DNA from: Multifurca ochricompacta
Taxonomy: Eukaryota; Basidiomycota; Agaricomycetes; Russulales; Russulaceae
NCBI GenBank assembly: GCA_022496185.1
Contig: WTXG01000262.1
Location: forward strand, 1-49,252
Reading direction: 5' to 3'
DNA: 49,252 bases
Notes under the pieces: model-generated
Databases searched by the model: none
What the model was told of the DNA's origin: nothing
Seen by the model: the letters and a program-made list of their open reading frames with translations, nothing else
Program-made: the position numbers and the translations under genes
Shown here: positions 1 to 11,300 of the stretch, in pieces
Position numbering within the stretch: position 1 is the first letter of the stretch
Layout of the letters: each line of letters opens with the position of its first letter

Positions 1-11
1 TTTAATTGTTT

Positions 12-3000
12 CTAGGTGCTTCTGGATGTCAGGTGTGGAACTCCAAGATAAGGACTGGGGCAAAGATATCCCAGCTGGTTCCCACGAGTGTCAGAGTCTG
101 GGAATCCTTTCCACTTGATAAGGTAATGCAATTTGCGCCCTCGGCCTTATGCATGGAGTCTAGAACTTGCTCCACTTCCCATTCCGCTTCCCATCAATCA
201 GTTCTGGGGAGGCCTTGGAAAGTTTTCCCCATGCAGGGGTGTCTCTTTGTAAGGTGTCAGGAGTCAGGCATGGAAGACCAGATGAATTTTCCATGTGGAT
301 GGAAGCTCCAGTTCGTATGACACATCTGACAGCTTCCTTGTTATCTTGAAGGGTCCATGTCGTCGGGGTGCCAATTTCGCCGTCGGGTGTGACGTATGAA
401 TGTCTTCCCTTCTAACCACACCAAGTCATTGGTCTGATAGGGTGTGAATGTCGAGGGCTTCTCCGACAGGGTCCTTTGCACCTTCAACAAGTTCTCATTG
501 GCCGATTGCTGATCTCGTCCCATTGGCCGATCGCTGCGCAGCTGATGGGACATTTGTGGGTTTATTGGCCCAGGTAGTTCATGGTGTCCACCCCATGATG
601 AGGGAGAATGGGGAGGTTTTCATAGTGTTATTGGGCCATGAATTATGCGCAAATTCCGCAGTTGCCAGCCAGTCTGCCCAGTCATCCTGTCATCCGTTGC
701 ACCAGAACCGAAGATATTGTTCTAGCCATTGGTTTGTCCTTCTGATTGCCCATCCGTCTGTGGATGGTAAGCTGTCAAGATATTCTGCTTTACATCCAGA
801 ACCTTGCAAAGTGCTCTAGCAAATGTGGAGGTGAACCATGGGTCATGGTCCGAAATGATCTTTTCAGGAAGACCATAGTGTCTGTAGACATGATCTAGGT
901 AAGTTTGGCGACTCCTTCTGCTGTATAGACTCGTTGCAGGGTATAAACAGCGCTGCCTTGGAGCAGTCGTGGTCCATGATGGTCAAAATGGAATCAAAGC
1001 CCTTGGAGGTGGGGAGTTTGATGATGAAGTCCATAGCAATGGTCTGGAACAGCAAGGAGGCTGTTGGCGTGATTGGGAATGGTGCTGGTGGGTGCGGGTG
1101 TGTGTTTACTTTGTTGGCTTGGCAGTCCGTGCACCCTTTCACATAGTTTCCACGTCTTTCTTCATGTTGGCCACCAGTAGTCTCGTTTGGCAAGAGTGTA
1201 TGTATTGGCAATGCCTGGGTGCCTGCAGAGGGGAGGTCGTGGTGAAAATGGATCACCCCCCTCTTAATGTTGTCGCCACCGGTGACAACGAGCGATCCCC
1301 ATCCTTCCACCAAAGGCCATCAATCTTTTTCAGGTTATGTGCATCTGCCCATGATTGGCATAGCTGCTGGTTCATGTTTTGCGACACTTGGGCCCATAAG
1401 TCCATGTCATGAAGGCTGACAACAGCTGCTTTGAAGACCTCTTCGGGAAGTACGTGATATCATTGTTGTCCTCCTCCCCACTGTCCAAATCAGGTCGTGC
1501 GACAAGGGTCTGCGTGTGCATTGCGACTTCCTGCAATATGTTTCAATACGAAGTTGTACTCTTCCAGTTCTAGGACTTCACGGCGACCCTTGACTGATCT
1601 TGTGGGGTTCTTTCCAATAAAGAAGATTGGAATGGTCAGTGTGAATGATGGTCTTGTGAGGGGTCCCTGCTAGATATGGTCGCCAATGTCGTAGTGCTTT
1701 TACAATGGCAAGCATTCCTGTCCCAAATGTCATAATTTCATTCCGCAGATGAAAATGTTTCGGAGTAGAAGGCGACTGGGTGAAGTAACCCTGTCGCATC
1801 TCATTGATTTAGTACAGCGCCTTGGCAAAGTGAGATGCATCTACTTCGAGTTCAAAGGGTTTTCCTAAGTCCAGCTGAAGGAGGACAGGCTCCAAGCCTA
1901 TGATATCTCGAATTTGTTCAAAGGCTCGCTGCTGTTCTCGTCCCCAATGCCAAGGTATATCCTTCTTCAGTAGTCCGTTCAGGGGTTGGGGACCCCAAAA
2001 ATCCCCGTACAAATCGTCGGTAGAAATTACAGAACCCAATGAAGGATCGCACATCCTTGACACATGTGGGTACCAGCCACTCCCAGATTCCTTGTACTTT
2101 CACTGGGTCCATTCGCACATGTCCCCCTTCCAGGATGACTCCCAAGTATTCGACACTCCATTGTTCAAACGAGCATTTGGCTGGTTTGAGGTACAGGTCA
2201 TGTTCGCATAGAATGTCCAATACTTGGTGGACCCATTCTTGTGATGGATCAGATCATTTGTGGTGGCTACCAGGATGTCGTCCATGTATACTACCACCTC
2301 GCCTGTAAGGATGAGGTCGCGGAAAATGTGATTCATCATAGATTGAAAGGTAGCAGGCAAGTTGGTAAGGCCAAAAACATGATGTTTGGTTCAAAGAGCC
2401 CTTGGTTGGTTTTAAAAGCCACTTTACATTGGTCTCCCTCCTTAATCCTGACATTGTTGTACCCCACCGGATGTCCATTTTGGAAAACAGGGATTTATCC
2501 TGCATGGTGTCAATGAGTTCTGAGATAAGTGGAAGAGGGTAGGTGTTCTTTATTGTATGGGCATTTATCCATTGGTAGTCCTGAACAGGTCGAAGTTTGC
2601 CATCTTTCTTCTTGATAAAGAAGAAAGGTGATGCGTATGGTGATTTCGACGGGCGGATGTAGCCCTTTGCAAGATGCTCTTCAAGGAATGCTGTGAGTGC
2701 CGTTTGTTCTGCCTGTGACAATGGGTAGATTTTGCAGTTGATTGCTGATGGGGTATCAGGTGCAAATTCGATGGCGTGATCCCATGGTCACGTAGGTGGG
2801 AAATGTTGTGATTCCTCTTCTGAGAATACCTTCCAGTGTCGGTGGTATGCTTCTGGTACTACTTCCTTGAAGGTCCTTTCTGAATGCCCTTCCACTGCCT
2901 TCTGGGTGAGTTCTGATGCCTTCGTAGCATAACAGTAGCCCGGGTCTTCTTCTTTCGACTCTCTTTCTTCTGCAACTCCATGTCTAGCCAACTGTCGGGC

Positions 3001-3540
3001 TGCATAGTCATACCCTAGTGAAGTGATGAGAATGGGGTAAGATTCCTTGTCCATGGTCACGTCGCTCCAGTTAATTTTTGGCTCAAAAGCTGCTAGCCAT
3101 GGATACCCGAGGATCAAGTCTTCCTCCCCTAGGTTGGTGACAAGGAAGCGAATGTTTTTTATCTTTTCTCCTACTTGAACCTGGAGATCCGTATAATGTC
3201 TAATCTTTCCAGCTCGGTTGGCTGTCCCGTCAATGTTCCAGATGTTCTTTTCCTGGGGGAGTTCCTGCATCCCCAAGCCCATGGTTCTTGTCATTTGTGG
3301 GCTGATAAAATTATCGGTGGCTCCTGAGTCTATCAGGATATCTCTATTGGCCATCTTCTGTGTAGTTTCAAAGTGTACTGGTATTTTCAAAGATTTGAAG
3401 CGACTAGTATACACAGAGGTTACATGTAATGCTCGCACCCAGGCCGATGGGGTAGAGCCAATTAAAAATCCTTTTTCACAAATGCCTTCTCGACTAAGAG
3501 GGCCCGCACTTCTTCGCTCTCCTTCATCATGTTGCTCCAT
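12..3540 (-). pseudogene. pol: gypsy-1 pol: protease, RT, RNase H, integrase, chromodomain
   Basis: Polyprotein for reverse transcription and integration. Seen in order: protease motif ILIDSGATDNFI (about 3350), RT with [19 protein letters not shown] (about 2640) and YMDD (about 2285), RT thumb with FYRRF, RNase H with EVDASHF and HTDHSN, integrase zinc-binding region and core MDFIIKLP (about 1040), the IN C-terminal strand VWLEGK, and a chromodomain around YLIKWKGFPDSD ending in TAG at 12-14. Chromodomains of this class usually target integration to marked chromatin. The frame is broken: a TGA at 2788 where FPP[TS]RPWDH is expected, frame changes inside RT near 2530 and 2360, a TAA near 1810, and a shift near 1580. 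Pol lies in the -1 frame relative to gag and overlaps its end. Confidence 0.9.
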
Positions 3541-4995
3541 ATTTCCTGTGCCTTTTCTTCTTTTGTCGGCGTCTTTTTGTCGATGGTTGGTGGGTTGTTT
3601 CGGACAGGTGTGACCATAGCTTCAGCCACCTGTACCCCCTTCTTAGGGCATTCTCTCGACATATGCCCCTGCGCCTTGCAGCGAAAGCATCTTCCTTCTT
3701 TCATTAATGTTTGTCTTTCTTCTTCGGTGAGTGCCGCTCGTGCTCTGGTCCTATCCGCCAAAGTGTCCATGGCATTTGGATCCCTCTGGGTGGTATGCGT
3801 AGGCTTAATCCCAAAAGCCGCCTTCCACTGATTGCGGGTTTTTCCCTTCTTGGTATCAACTCCAAAGCGCGTCTGGAAGTCGAGGTAATCTTGCTGCTGT
3901 CATCGAGCAGCATCAACCCATGTATCCCAATCATTGGGGTGGTGGAATTGGATAATATTTTTGACTAGTGGGTTGGGTAGTCCCTGGGAAAAGAGGTCCA
4001 ATGTCGCCTCTTCATCTGTGTCGTATCCAGCTTGATTAGCCAGACTTCTGAACTTTGCCACATAGGTGTCCAAGTCTCCTTTGTCCATCTTTAGAGACTT
4101 GAGTTCTCAGGCAGCTTTCTGCTTTGCTTGCCCATCCGTAAATGCATCCTTGAACCGCTGGGCAATGGTTTCCCAAAGCCCCTCACTAGTGGTGCGTCGC
4201 CCACTCTCAATCTGTTTGTTCAGCCATTCCAGCTGCTCCATAGTCCAGTCATCCACTGCTTCTCCTCGAATTAATGACAGGAAGAGATTGGCACATTGGA
4301 AGGGATTGATAATCTGGGGCATGTCATGGTTGAAGTTTTTGAATGTCGTGAACTCCAACATAAACTTCTTGCTTTGTGATCAGTCCCCGGTAAACGTCTG
4401 GGGCAGTACACCTGACAGTCATCCTGAGGGTGGGGGAATGTTTGGTGGTAGCATGACTGGCAGTGGTGGTGGTGGTGGCGGAGGTGCTGGGTCTGGGAGC
4501 TGGGCAGCGATAGTGGACATCTTTTGTCGAGTTGGTGTAGTTGTACTGGTGGACTGTGTGGATATCTGGGGAGTTGTCAAAGCAGGGGCTCTGATCGTGA
4601 CAACTGCTGGTGCAACTGGGGTTGTAGTTGATGCTAATACCAGTGCTTCTTTGCTGTGTTCTTCTACGTACTCTTCTGGTTCAGAGTCCGTGACAATGGC
4701 TGGGGGATTTTCTCTCCACGGCCCTAATCCAAATTCAGGTGGGGCGGGTCCTGTAGTGACCCAAGAGTGTTGGCTGTCTGAATATCGGATACGATACCAA
4801 ACTCTCTTCTCGTTGTCATACTCTACCGGTTGGTATCTTCCGTCGTGATAGATGTAGTATCCAAACTTGGACTCAAAATCTTTCCAGGTGGCAGAGCCAA
4901 GTACTTGTTGTGAAAGATTATGCTCATCTCTGCATTCAATGAGTTCTTCTCAAAATAAGGTCTGACTGCGGCTGGAAGCCACAATGAGAGACTCA
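3462..4995 (-). pseudogene. gag: gypsy-1 gag with CCHC knuckle
   Basis: Structural protein of the virus-like particle. A proline-rich stretch (about 4440-4500) precedes the capsid-like region (4361-3900, with FKNFNHD and WTMEQLEWLNKQ) and a zinc knuckle CFRCKAQGHMSREC near 3680. Gag ends in TAA at 3462-3464. In this frame TGA codons stand at 4950, 4419, 4380, 4107 and 3900, each at a place where arginine fits the flanking reading (for example VDAAR-stop-QQQ). The true start is not clear. The frame is open to near the LTR edge but I see no convincing ATG in it. Confidence 0.8.
3463..3471 (-). promoter_or_regulatory. Candidate -1 frameshift site at gypsy-1 gag/pol overlap
   Basis: On the minus strand GGATTTTTA sits directly at the gag stop (GAT TTT TAA). 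The protease frame is the -1 frame, and it reads GFLIGS through this site. The same nonamer occurs at the gag/pol overlap of gypsy-2 (14600-14608), where the frame change is also -1. A run of T with a stop in the A site suits P-site slippage. This is inferred and untested. Confidence 0.45.
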
Positions 4996-4999
4996 ACTT
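4989..4999 (-). promoter_or_regulatory. gypsy-1 primer-binding site, self-priming type
   Basis: Two bases inside the 5' LTR the minus strand reads AAGTTGAGTCT. This is not a tRNA-type PBS beginning with TGG. It nearly equals the complement of the predicted start of the element's own transcript. Sister LTRs carry AAGTCGAGTCT (one mismatch), and this LTR has AAGTCAAGTCT at 5226-5236. The differences are TG and CA derivatives of one CpG. The layout matches the self-priming known for Tf1/sushi elements. Confidence 0.55.
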
Positions 5000-5001
5000 G
5001 A

Positions 5002-5595
5002 TGTTACGCCTGGTGCAGGACATTCCACATGACTTGTGTGACAGCATTACTTTGTGGGTTCAGATAAGAAGTCAATAGGACTTCTTGGAGTTCACGTGAG
5101 ATGAGTCAAAGTCTAAGGGGCTGTTCCCTAGGACGATGTTAAGTGGAAGAGTGCCAGAAGCACTGAGATAGAATGAGTCAAAGATCAAAGGGGATATCCA
5201 GAAGATAAGCACCGATGTATTGAACAAGTCAAGTCTGAGGTCTACAAGGTAGCTACAGCAGACTTATATACGTAACTCAGTGGGCATCTACGAGATAAGG
5301 GTGCGGAGTCAAGTGGGCCCGAATATACGGAAGCAGAGGGTGTAAAGCCTGGCTTCTGATAGGGTATTAAGTAAGTGTCCGGTCGTAAAGATAAAGAGAT
5401 AAAGGATAACGAGATAAGGGTCAATCACAAGCAAACAGTGAGTCAACAAGTACAAAGGGGGTCATGGGGATGGAAGCAGAGCCTGGGATGGGTCCCAGGA
5501 CGGAGATGTGATCAGGAAATGTAGTGTGGGTGGTAAAGAAGGGTTGTCATTGGAGAGGGTGAAGAAAATGGGGTTGGACGGTAGAGACTGTAACA
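5002..5595 (-). repeat. gypsy-1 5' LTR (family A)
   Basis: 594 bp bounded by TGTTAC and GTAACA. It shares blocks with the LTRs at 15241-15834, 30894-31430 and 31431-32058: the start TGT(T)ACG, a block like AAGTGCCAAAAGCACT, the TATA block CTTATATACGTAA, and GTCCGGTC in some copies. The outer (right) end differs from the other copies, which extend about 40 bp further after the equivalent position. The outer edge of this LTR may therefore be truncated. Confidence 0.85.
5236..5270 (-). promoter_or_regulatory. gypsy-1 LTR core promoter (TATA and inferred start)
   Basis: The minus strand has TATATAAG at 5270-5263. About 34 nt downstream lies AGACTTGACTT at 5236-5226, the segment that pairs with the primer-binding site. 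The TATA block is conserved in all four family A LTRs of the window. The transcription start is inferred from the self-priming geometry. Confidence 0.5.
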
Positions 5596-5931
5596 ACGTC
5601 GCACAGCAATGCCCCGCTGAGCATTACAATCCCGGTCAAGGAGATACACACTTGGATACAATGCATTCATTTGTGGCTACTCAGGATCCCTCAACAAATG
5701 CTGATTTATGTTCAGAAGATTAATTTGATTCTTTATTTACATTATTATTTTATTTCATTTTGTGGAACAGGCATGATGCAGGCTTGTACTTTAGATACTA
5801 CTTTACTACTATCTTATCTCACCTTGTTAGCTGTGAGGCTTAGATGCTTTCAATAGAGCGATAGCAACTACTTTATTACAGTAGTTATACAGTGGCTTTT
5901 ATATACATTCTATGTACTATAATAGCTACTA
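5596..5931. repeat. Left part of MITE-like repeat split by the copia
   Basis: From about 5755 the sequence resembles the centre of the palindromic repeat at 32327-32854 (shared stretches such as TTTTAGATACT/CTTTAGATACT, GGCTTAGATGCT/GACTTAGGTGCT, and the end AGCTACTA). The matching right arm resumes at 20405 behind the copia, so the copia landed in this repeat. In 5596-5755 I recognise nothing. Confidence 0.6.
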
Positions 5932-6331
5932 TAGAGAGAATATAAAGTTGAGTGAGGTGGCAAGAGCAAGAGTTTTAGGGCGATGAAGCAACAGATGGGG
6001 ACATTTCTCGAACAGGATAATTTCTTGGGGCTATTCTACAGCCCCTTTTATGTAGTTTAATACCAGACAATTTACATGAGCAATCAAGACAGTAATAACT
6101 AATCTAAAACTCATGAAGGTGCATTTGCTTTGGCATACAAACATTCTAGAATGGTGGTAAGACCCTTAGTAACAAAAAGGGTGAGACAGAAATGTAATCA
6201 TAAGTAAATCATCACAAATAATCATGACAGAAACAAGACCGAAACATGCCCACAAGGGGGCGCCCAAAATTCTCTTCAGGCTCATAACAAGGTGATCCCC
6301 GAAGCTAAGTATGGCAAACCAAAATCCGCCA
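5932..6331 (-). repeat. copia 3' LTR
   Basis: 400 bp, nearly identical to 20005-20404. I count six base differences at five sites. Four sites are CpG-derived, and one of these reads TG in one copy and CA in the other. The other site is a plain C/T change. Confidence 0.95.
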
Positions 6332-6341
6332 CTCCCCCTCA
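6332..6341 (-). promoter_or_regulatory. copia polypurine tract
   Basis: The minus strand reads TGAGGGGGAG directly before the 3' LTR start TGGCGG. The tract overlaps the pol stop codon TGA at 6339-6341. Such a tract primes plus-strand DNA synthesis. Confidence 0.75.
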
Positions 6342-9300
6342 AATGCAACATAATCCCAGGGCAGAGATGTGAAAAATTACCTTCCACCTGGGAAGAGCTT
6401 TTGTTAGTATGTCAGCCGTCATATTGTCTGTTGGACAGTAGACAACGTTGAGTGCACCACTTGCTATGACATGTCAAATGAAGTGGTACCATATGTCAAT
6501 GTGCTTGGTCTGTGCATGATAGTTTTCATCAACAGCGAGCTTGAGCACAGCCTGGTTGTTGCAGTACAGTGTGGTCGGGGCAGCAAGTGAAGGGAACAGC
6601 TCATGGATGAGCTTGTGAAGCCAAATAGCCTCCTTTGCCGCATGAGTCATGGCAATGTACTTGGCCTCTGCTGTCAATAGTGTGATGAGCTCCTGTTTGT
6701 GGGAGCTCCAAGAAATCGCACCGCCATCTATGAGGAAAATGTGCCCTGAGATGGCACACCTGTGCTCTTGCGAAGCACCATCAGCATCGGTGTACCCTAC
6801 TAGATCATGATGCTTGCCACCATAGGTTAGCTCATATGCCTTGGTACCAGCCAAGTACCAGAAAATGTGTTTTGCTCCCTCCCAATGTGCCTGCCCTGGA
6901 TTCTCAAGGAATTGTGAAAGCATCGAAACTGCAAATGTGATGTCAGGGCGAGTGGCAATGGAGGCATACATGAGGCTCCCTATGGCCTCGCGGTATGGCA
7001 TTTTTTGCATTTGCGCAGCTTCAGTGGTGTCCCTGGGACAATCATTATGGGAATACATTACTCCTGGCACCATAGGAGTATCACATGCTTTTGCATCTTG
7101 AAGTGCGAATCATGTGATAATTGAGTCGATATAAGATGTTTGGGAAAGGGAAATGGTGCATGCAGAGCAATCGCGTGTAACTTTGATGCCCAAGAGCCAG
7201 TGAATCGGTCCCAGGTCAGTAAGAGCATAGTGAGCATTGATCTTGTCTTTGTACTGGGCGATCAGCTCGCCCAAGCTACTGGTGAAAGCACAGTCGTCGA
7301 TGTGTATTGCCAAGATGAGTATTTGCTCATCGATTTGTGCAAGGAAAACTCCTGGGTCTGCTTGGCTAATGTGGAAACCAAGTTCAGTCAAGGTGTGCAA
7401 AAGAGTATCATACCACTTTCAACCAGCCTGCTTTAGTCCATAAAGGGACTTCTGCAGTCGCAATACCGAATCCTCCCCCTGAATCTCATAACCCAGGGGC
7501 AGCTGCATGTAAATTTCCTTGTCATCATCTAACTGACCATTGAGGTACATGCCATTGAAGTCAAAAGACTCTATCTCCCAATTGTTGCGCGCAGCGATGG
7601 CAAGAATTGCTCAGAAGCTGGCAAGCTTGGCAACAGGCGAGAATGTGTCAAAGTAGTCAATGCCATAAATTTGAGTGAAACTTCGCGCCACAAGTCGAGC
7701 CTTATACTTGTCGACACTGCCATCTGCCTTGCACTTGATCTGATAGACCCACTTCAACCCAACTATGTTCTTGCTCAATGGGTGTGGAACCATGCTCCAC
7801 GTCCCAGCCTTCTGCAGTGTCACGATTTCACTGTCCATGGCTTCTTTCCATTGAGGCCAGTCCAATTGCACCTGTGCTTCTTTAAGTGTTTTTGGGTCGC
7901 CTTGAGTGTCCTGTATTGCCATGGCAATAATGTCATCGAACCCTGCATGGTAAACAAAGTCATCTGTGATACTGTCAGCAGCAGATGCAAGATCCCCCTT
8001 GTAATTGGGGTGCATCCCCTGAAAGCAAGGTGTGGTGTTCTTGCTGCCAGTTGGGGTAGCTCCTGAAGTCCCAGTGCATTTCTGCTCAGCCAGTTTTGTG
8101 AGTCACATAGATGTGTGCGTCAGCTCTGTAGGCTTGAGTTTCTTCAGCGCACCTGGTGGTGTCGGTGTCTGCTTAGGCAGTATGAACTGCGGGGCTGGCA
8201 AAGGGGTCGTCCAAATGTCAGGCTCTTCTTCATCGGGCTTCTCTTCTTCGCCGCTGTTGGTAGTGGGTGGAGGTTGTTGCATTTTGGCCTTGACAGGTGT
8301 CACAGGTCATGCCACTATTGGTTGCTGCGTGACAACTGGTGTGGTGGCAGGTGCATAGCTAGGAATGGGTGAGTGAATGGTTATTGTACTTGGCACAAAC
8401 TTGATGTTCCATTCTACAGAAACCCTATTCTTGTGTGGCCAGTATACACGGTGAGCGTGCATGCTGTCAGCGTCATAGCCTACCCATTGGGCCTCAATAG
8501 CCCATGCATCGAGTTTTGTGCCAGAATTGCTGTGAACCCACACACGCTGTCCCCACTCGGGCACTCCTCCTAAGTCAGGCTTCATCTTGTACAGGCGCTC
8601 AAATGGCGTGACATTACCTAGTGCCTTGGTGGATGTGCGGTTCTTCAACCACATGGCAAAGTGAATTGCCTCCCCCCACAAGTTCTTCGGCAGTCCAGAG
8701 TGGTGGAGGATGGCATGCACATGTTCGAGAAGTCGTCAATTTAGTGACTCTGCAACGCCATTGTGCTGCGGTGTGTCATGTGTAGTAAGTCGCCTCTCAG
8801 TCCCTTGCTCTTGCAGGAACTTCGTGAAGGCACCGCTGGTGTATTCCCCACCACGGTCAGACCTGAGTCGCTTGATGTGCGCGCCGTGCTGTGTGTTAGC
8901 CCATGCCACAAAAGCCTTGTAAGCCAGGAAAGCCTGGTCCTTAGTATGCAAGAGGTCGATCTTAGTGAAGCAAGTGTAGTCGTCAGTGAAAGTGACATAA
9001 TACTTGCGGCCTCCTAGACTGTTCAGTGGTGAAGGGCCCCAGACATCGGTGTGAATCTCTGAGCCAAAAGTGTCTGCCAGAGGGGTTGCTCACTCCTTGC
9101 AGATAGCCTTGCATGTCGCTTTTGCATACTCACATGATTCACAGACAAAAGGGGAAAAATTGTCATCTATTAGCTGCAGCCCAGTGACTGCATTGTTGCG
9201 AATAAGAGAGCAGATGGCATCCACCAAAATATGGCCAAGTCGCCTGTGGAGCATGAGAATATTGACACGTTCTGATGCAATGCTTGCCTCATAGGCACAC

Positions 9301-9371
9301 TCAACTTTGTAGAGCCCATTAGTGCTAGCTGGGATCTTGCCAACTGTATGGCCTCCTTGTTTCTTAATATT

Positions 9372-9376
9372 GCAAG
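9372..9376. repeat. gypsy-2 target-site duplication, left copy
   Basis: GCAAG, repeated at 17459-17463 on the other side of gypsy-2. Removing one copy together with the element restores the copia reading frame exactly. Confidence 0.93.
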
Positions 9377-9996
9377 TGTCACAGCCAGGTGCCTGCTGTG
9401 TCCAGTCTCGTTTTCGACATCCAAAGGCCCTCAAGATGCGGGCGCGCTCAAGATTCGGGTTCTAACAAAGAAGATCTAAATTGGGTCAAAGTTTCAAGTG
9501 CCCACGACGATATGGAGGGGGCACATGCAGGAAATGAAGTTGAAGGCAGTGGCAATATGCCCTGCTGAGCTTACTGGGGAGAAGGCTCCTTAAGCTGCCA
9601 CTTAGGGAGTTCAAGTGGAGTTCTGTGAAGTCGAATACACCTGTATTAGATACAAGAGAACAGACTTAGGGTCTGTCTCTGTAACCTAGTAGTCTAAATA
9701 CATGTTTGAGAAGGCACATCAAAGAGAGGCACATCAGTAACAGGTACATCAGAAGTGTATAAGCTAAATAAAGGGTTCTGATAAGTAGATCAGTAGTCCT
9801 GGATCCCAGGGGTTATGCCCTGGAGTGAGATATGATAGGACATGAGTGAAAAGGAGGGGTTGCGCCCTCTACAGATAATAAATGATGAAATAAATGGGGA
9901 CTTCAGAGGGGGCAGCTATCACAGCGCATGCGACATATTGGTCACAATGTCGTCACACGCCGTTACAAAACGTCACGCAAACTGCAGATCGTCACA
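9377..9996 (-). repeat. gypsy-2 3' LTR
   Basis: 620 bp, TGTCAC...GTCACA. Compared by eye with 16839-17458 it has 14 differences and no gaps. All 14 are CG against TG or CA, with CpG lost 8 times here and 6 times in the other copy. Confidence 0.95.
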
Positions 9997-10012
9997 TTAC
10001 CCCTTTCGTATG
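9997..10012 (-). promoter_or_regulatory. gypsy-2 polypurine tract
   Basis: The minus strand reads GAAAGGGGTAA immediately before the 3' LTR start TGTGACG. Purine-rich tracts at this position prime plus-strand synthesis. Confidence 0.65.
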
Positions 10013-10097
10013 GTTCAGCTTGGCCTCAAGCTTAGTCATCTTGGGTAAGGTCTATAATGCGAGAGGAAACGCGTGGGTCACGGTGGTGTCGTGGTCG

Positions 10098-11114
10098 TCA
10101 AGTGCTTCTGATCCCGCCAGCGTGGAGTACAGCACGAAGTTCAGGGTGAGGTGCGAAATGGATCGCCTCATCTGGGCGCAGTGGACGGTCCTGAGCATAG
10201 GTGTAGGTCAGATAAGGGAAAAGGCGATAGTATACATCACCTCGAGACAGCGCCTGGATCGCGTTGCGAATGTCTTGAGTCATTCTGTCTGCCTGTCGGC
10301 GCCAATAAGCTAGTTCACCATGTATCTCGTCAAGTCGTTGTGTGGCATGTTGGTAGCGTGAAACCTCAGCCCAGGCCCCTGGGTCGTGAAGTTCATCCAG
10401 CGCGGAGCTGACCAGAGGTGTATAGTCTTGATCTGCCTCAAAAAGGCGTCATTGAGGGTAGCTGAGAACCGGGTTTGCGCCGCGCGCATACCGGGGGTGG
10501 GAATGAGTATGCAGAGGGAAGTGAAAGATCGGCTGATGGGCCCCCATGGTACAGGCGATTCGTGGTTCTGCGCGTCGATATTCGAATGCGATATACTGGG
10601 CTTCGGCCATATGTCCCAGGCTGTCAGCGATTTGTTGGGGGAAATGTAAGGGGGAGTTCTCATTGTTGCGCTCAAACAGAGCTCCTGGGTCGTCGTAACA
10701 AGTTGCATTGTCTGCGCCTTGGTTTATTGTTTCATCTTCTGGTAGTTGGCCGAGCTCTGCTGGTTCTGGTCTAATGTCTCCTAAGCATTCACCTTCGTCA
10801 ATAGTAAGTTCGGCCTCCAGTCGCGCTCTAGCTCCTTGAAGCATCGTCAGTACTTTTTTATGAGCCTCCAGTTCAGAGTCCTGAGTGTGGATGGCTAGTG
10901 TGGTCGCGTTAGTTAGGTTCTGGGTAGGCTGGTCCTCTATGGCAAGCAAGAAGTGGGTGGCGGTAGTGGATGTGGTTGGGGTTGGGGGAAGCGTGGGGGC
11001 ACTGTTGGGGTACTTGAGGGCTCCTAGGTTGGCAGTGTCGTTGATGGCCTCTACAGTTGGTCTGATGATCGCCATGTCTGCGAGGTGAAAGGGATGTTGT
11101 TGGTTAGTGGTCAT
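10098..11114 (-). CDS. Extra 3' ORF of gypsy-2, unknown function, one internal TGA
   Basis: 338 codons between the end of pol (11301) and the 3' LTR, in the sense of the element. The frame is open from ATG at 11114 to the stop at 10098, apart from one TGA at 10449 (PQ-stop-RLFEAD) where arginine fits, as in the other genes of this element. I recognise no domain. Visible: a Pro/Thr-rich stretch (about residues 40-52), a charged helix with LEAHKKVLTMLQ (about 80-105), an acidic middle, a long amphipathic, possibly coiled-coil helix (about 247-287, including HATQRLDEIHGELAYW), and a Tyr-rich tail (VYYRLFPYLTYTYAQ). There is no signal peptide or membrane segment, so it is not an envelope protein of a known kind. 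The position is that of env or other accessory ORFs. A nucleic-acid or Gag-binding role would be a guess. Confidence 0.75.
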
Positions 11115-11300
11115 TCTGGGTATCGACTTAGGTAGCTTTTGGGGTTGAAAGAGGCGGATAGTGCGTTTCGTATGAGCCAGGGCGAGGATTATTTGGTGGA
11201 GATGGGGAACTGGTTTGAAGGGTCCAAATCAGTGAAAAGGCGAAATCTCTGAAGGGTCTAAATCAGTGAAACAACGAAATCAGTGAAATTCACCCCCTCC
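11115..11300 (-). other. Spacer after pol: internal purine tract and short direct repeats
   Basis: Just after the pol TAA (11301-11303) the minus strand has GGAGGGGGTGAA, a second polypurine-like tract. Two to three copies of a unit like TTTCACTGATTTAGACCCTT follow (about 11215-11290). The tract lies where a chromovirus without the extra ORF would normally have its PPT and 3' LTR. Confidence 0.6.

Larger units (their letters stand above)
1..5595 (-). mobile_element. Ty3/gypsy chromovirus 'gypsy-1', partial and decayed
   Basis: LTR retrotransposon read on the minus strand, from its 5' LTR on the right to the chromodomain at the window start. The domain order gag, CCHC, protease, RT, RNase H, integrase, chromodomain is that of chromoviruses. 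The 3' LTR lies outside the window. The copy is dead, with at least six TGA stops where arginine is expected (4950, 4419, 4380, 4107, 3900, 2788) and several frameshifts in RT and RNase H. It is therefore more decayed than gypsy-2. A possible TSD cannot be tested because the other end is missing. Confidence 0.93.

Noticed and set aside
4066..4848. 260-codon plus-strand open frame
   Set aside because: It is the antisense of gypsy-1 gag, low complexity (Gly/Ser/Val), with no motif.
10098..11114. Envelope gene in gypsy-2
   Set aside because: The position fits, but there is no signal peptide, no membrane segment and no cysteine pattern.
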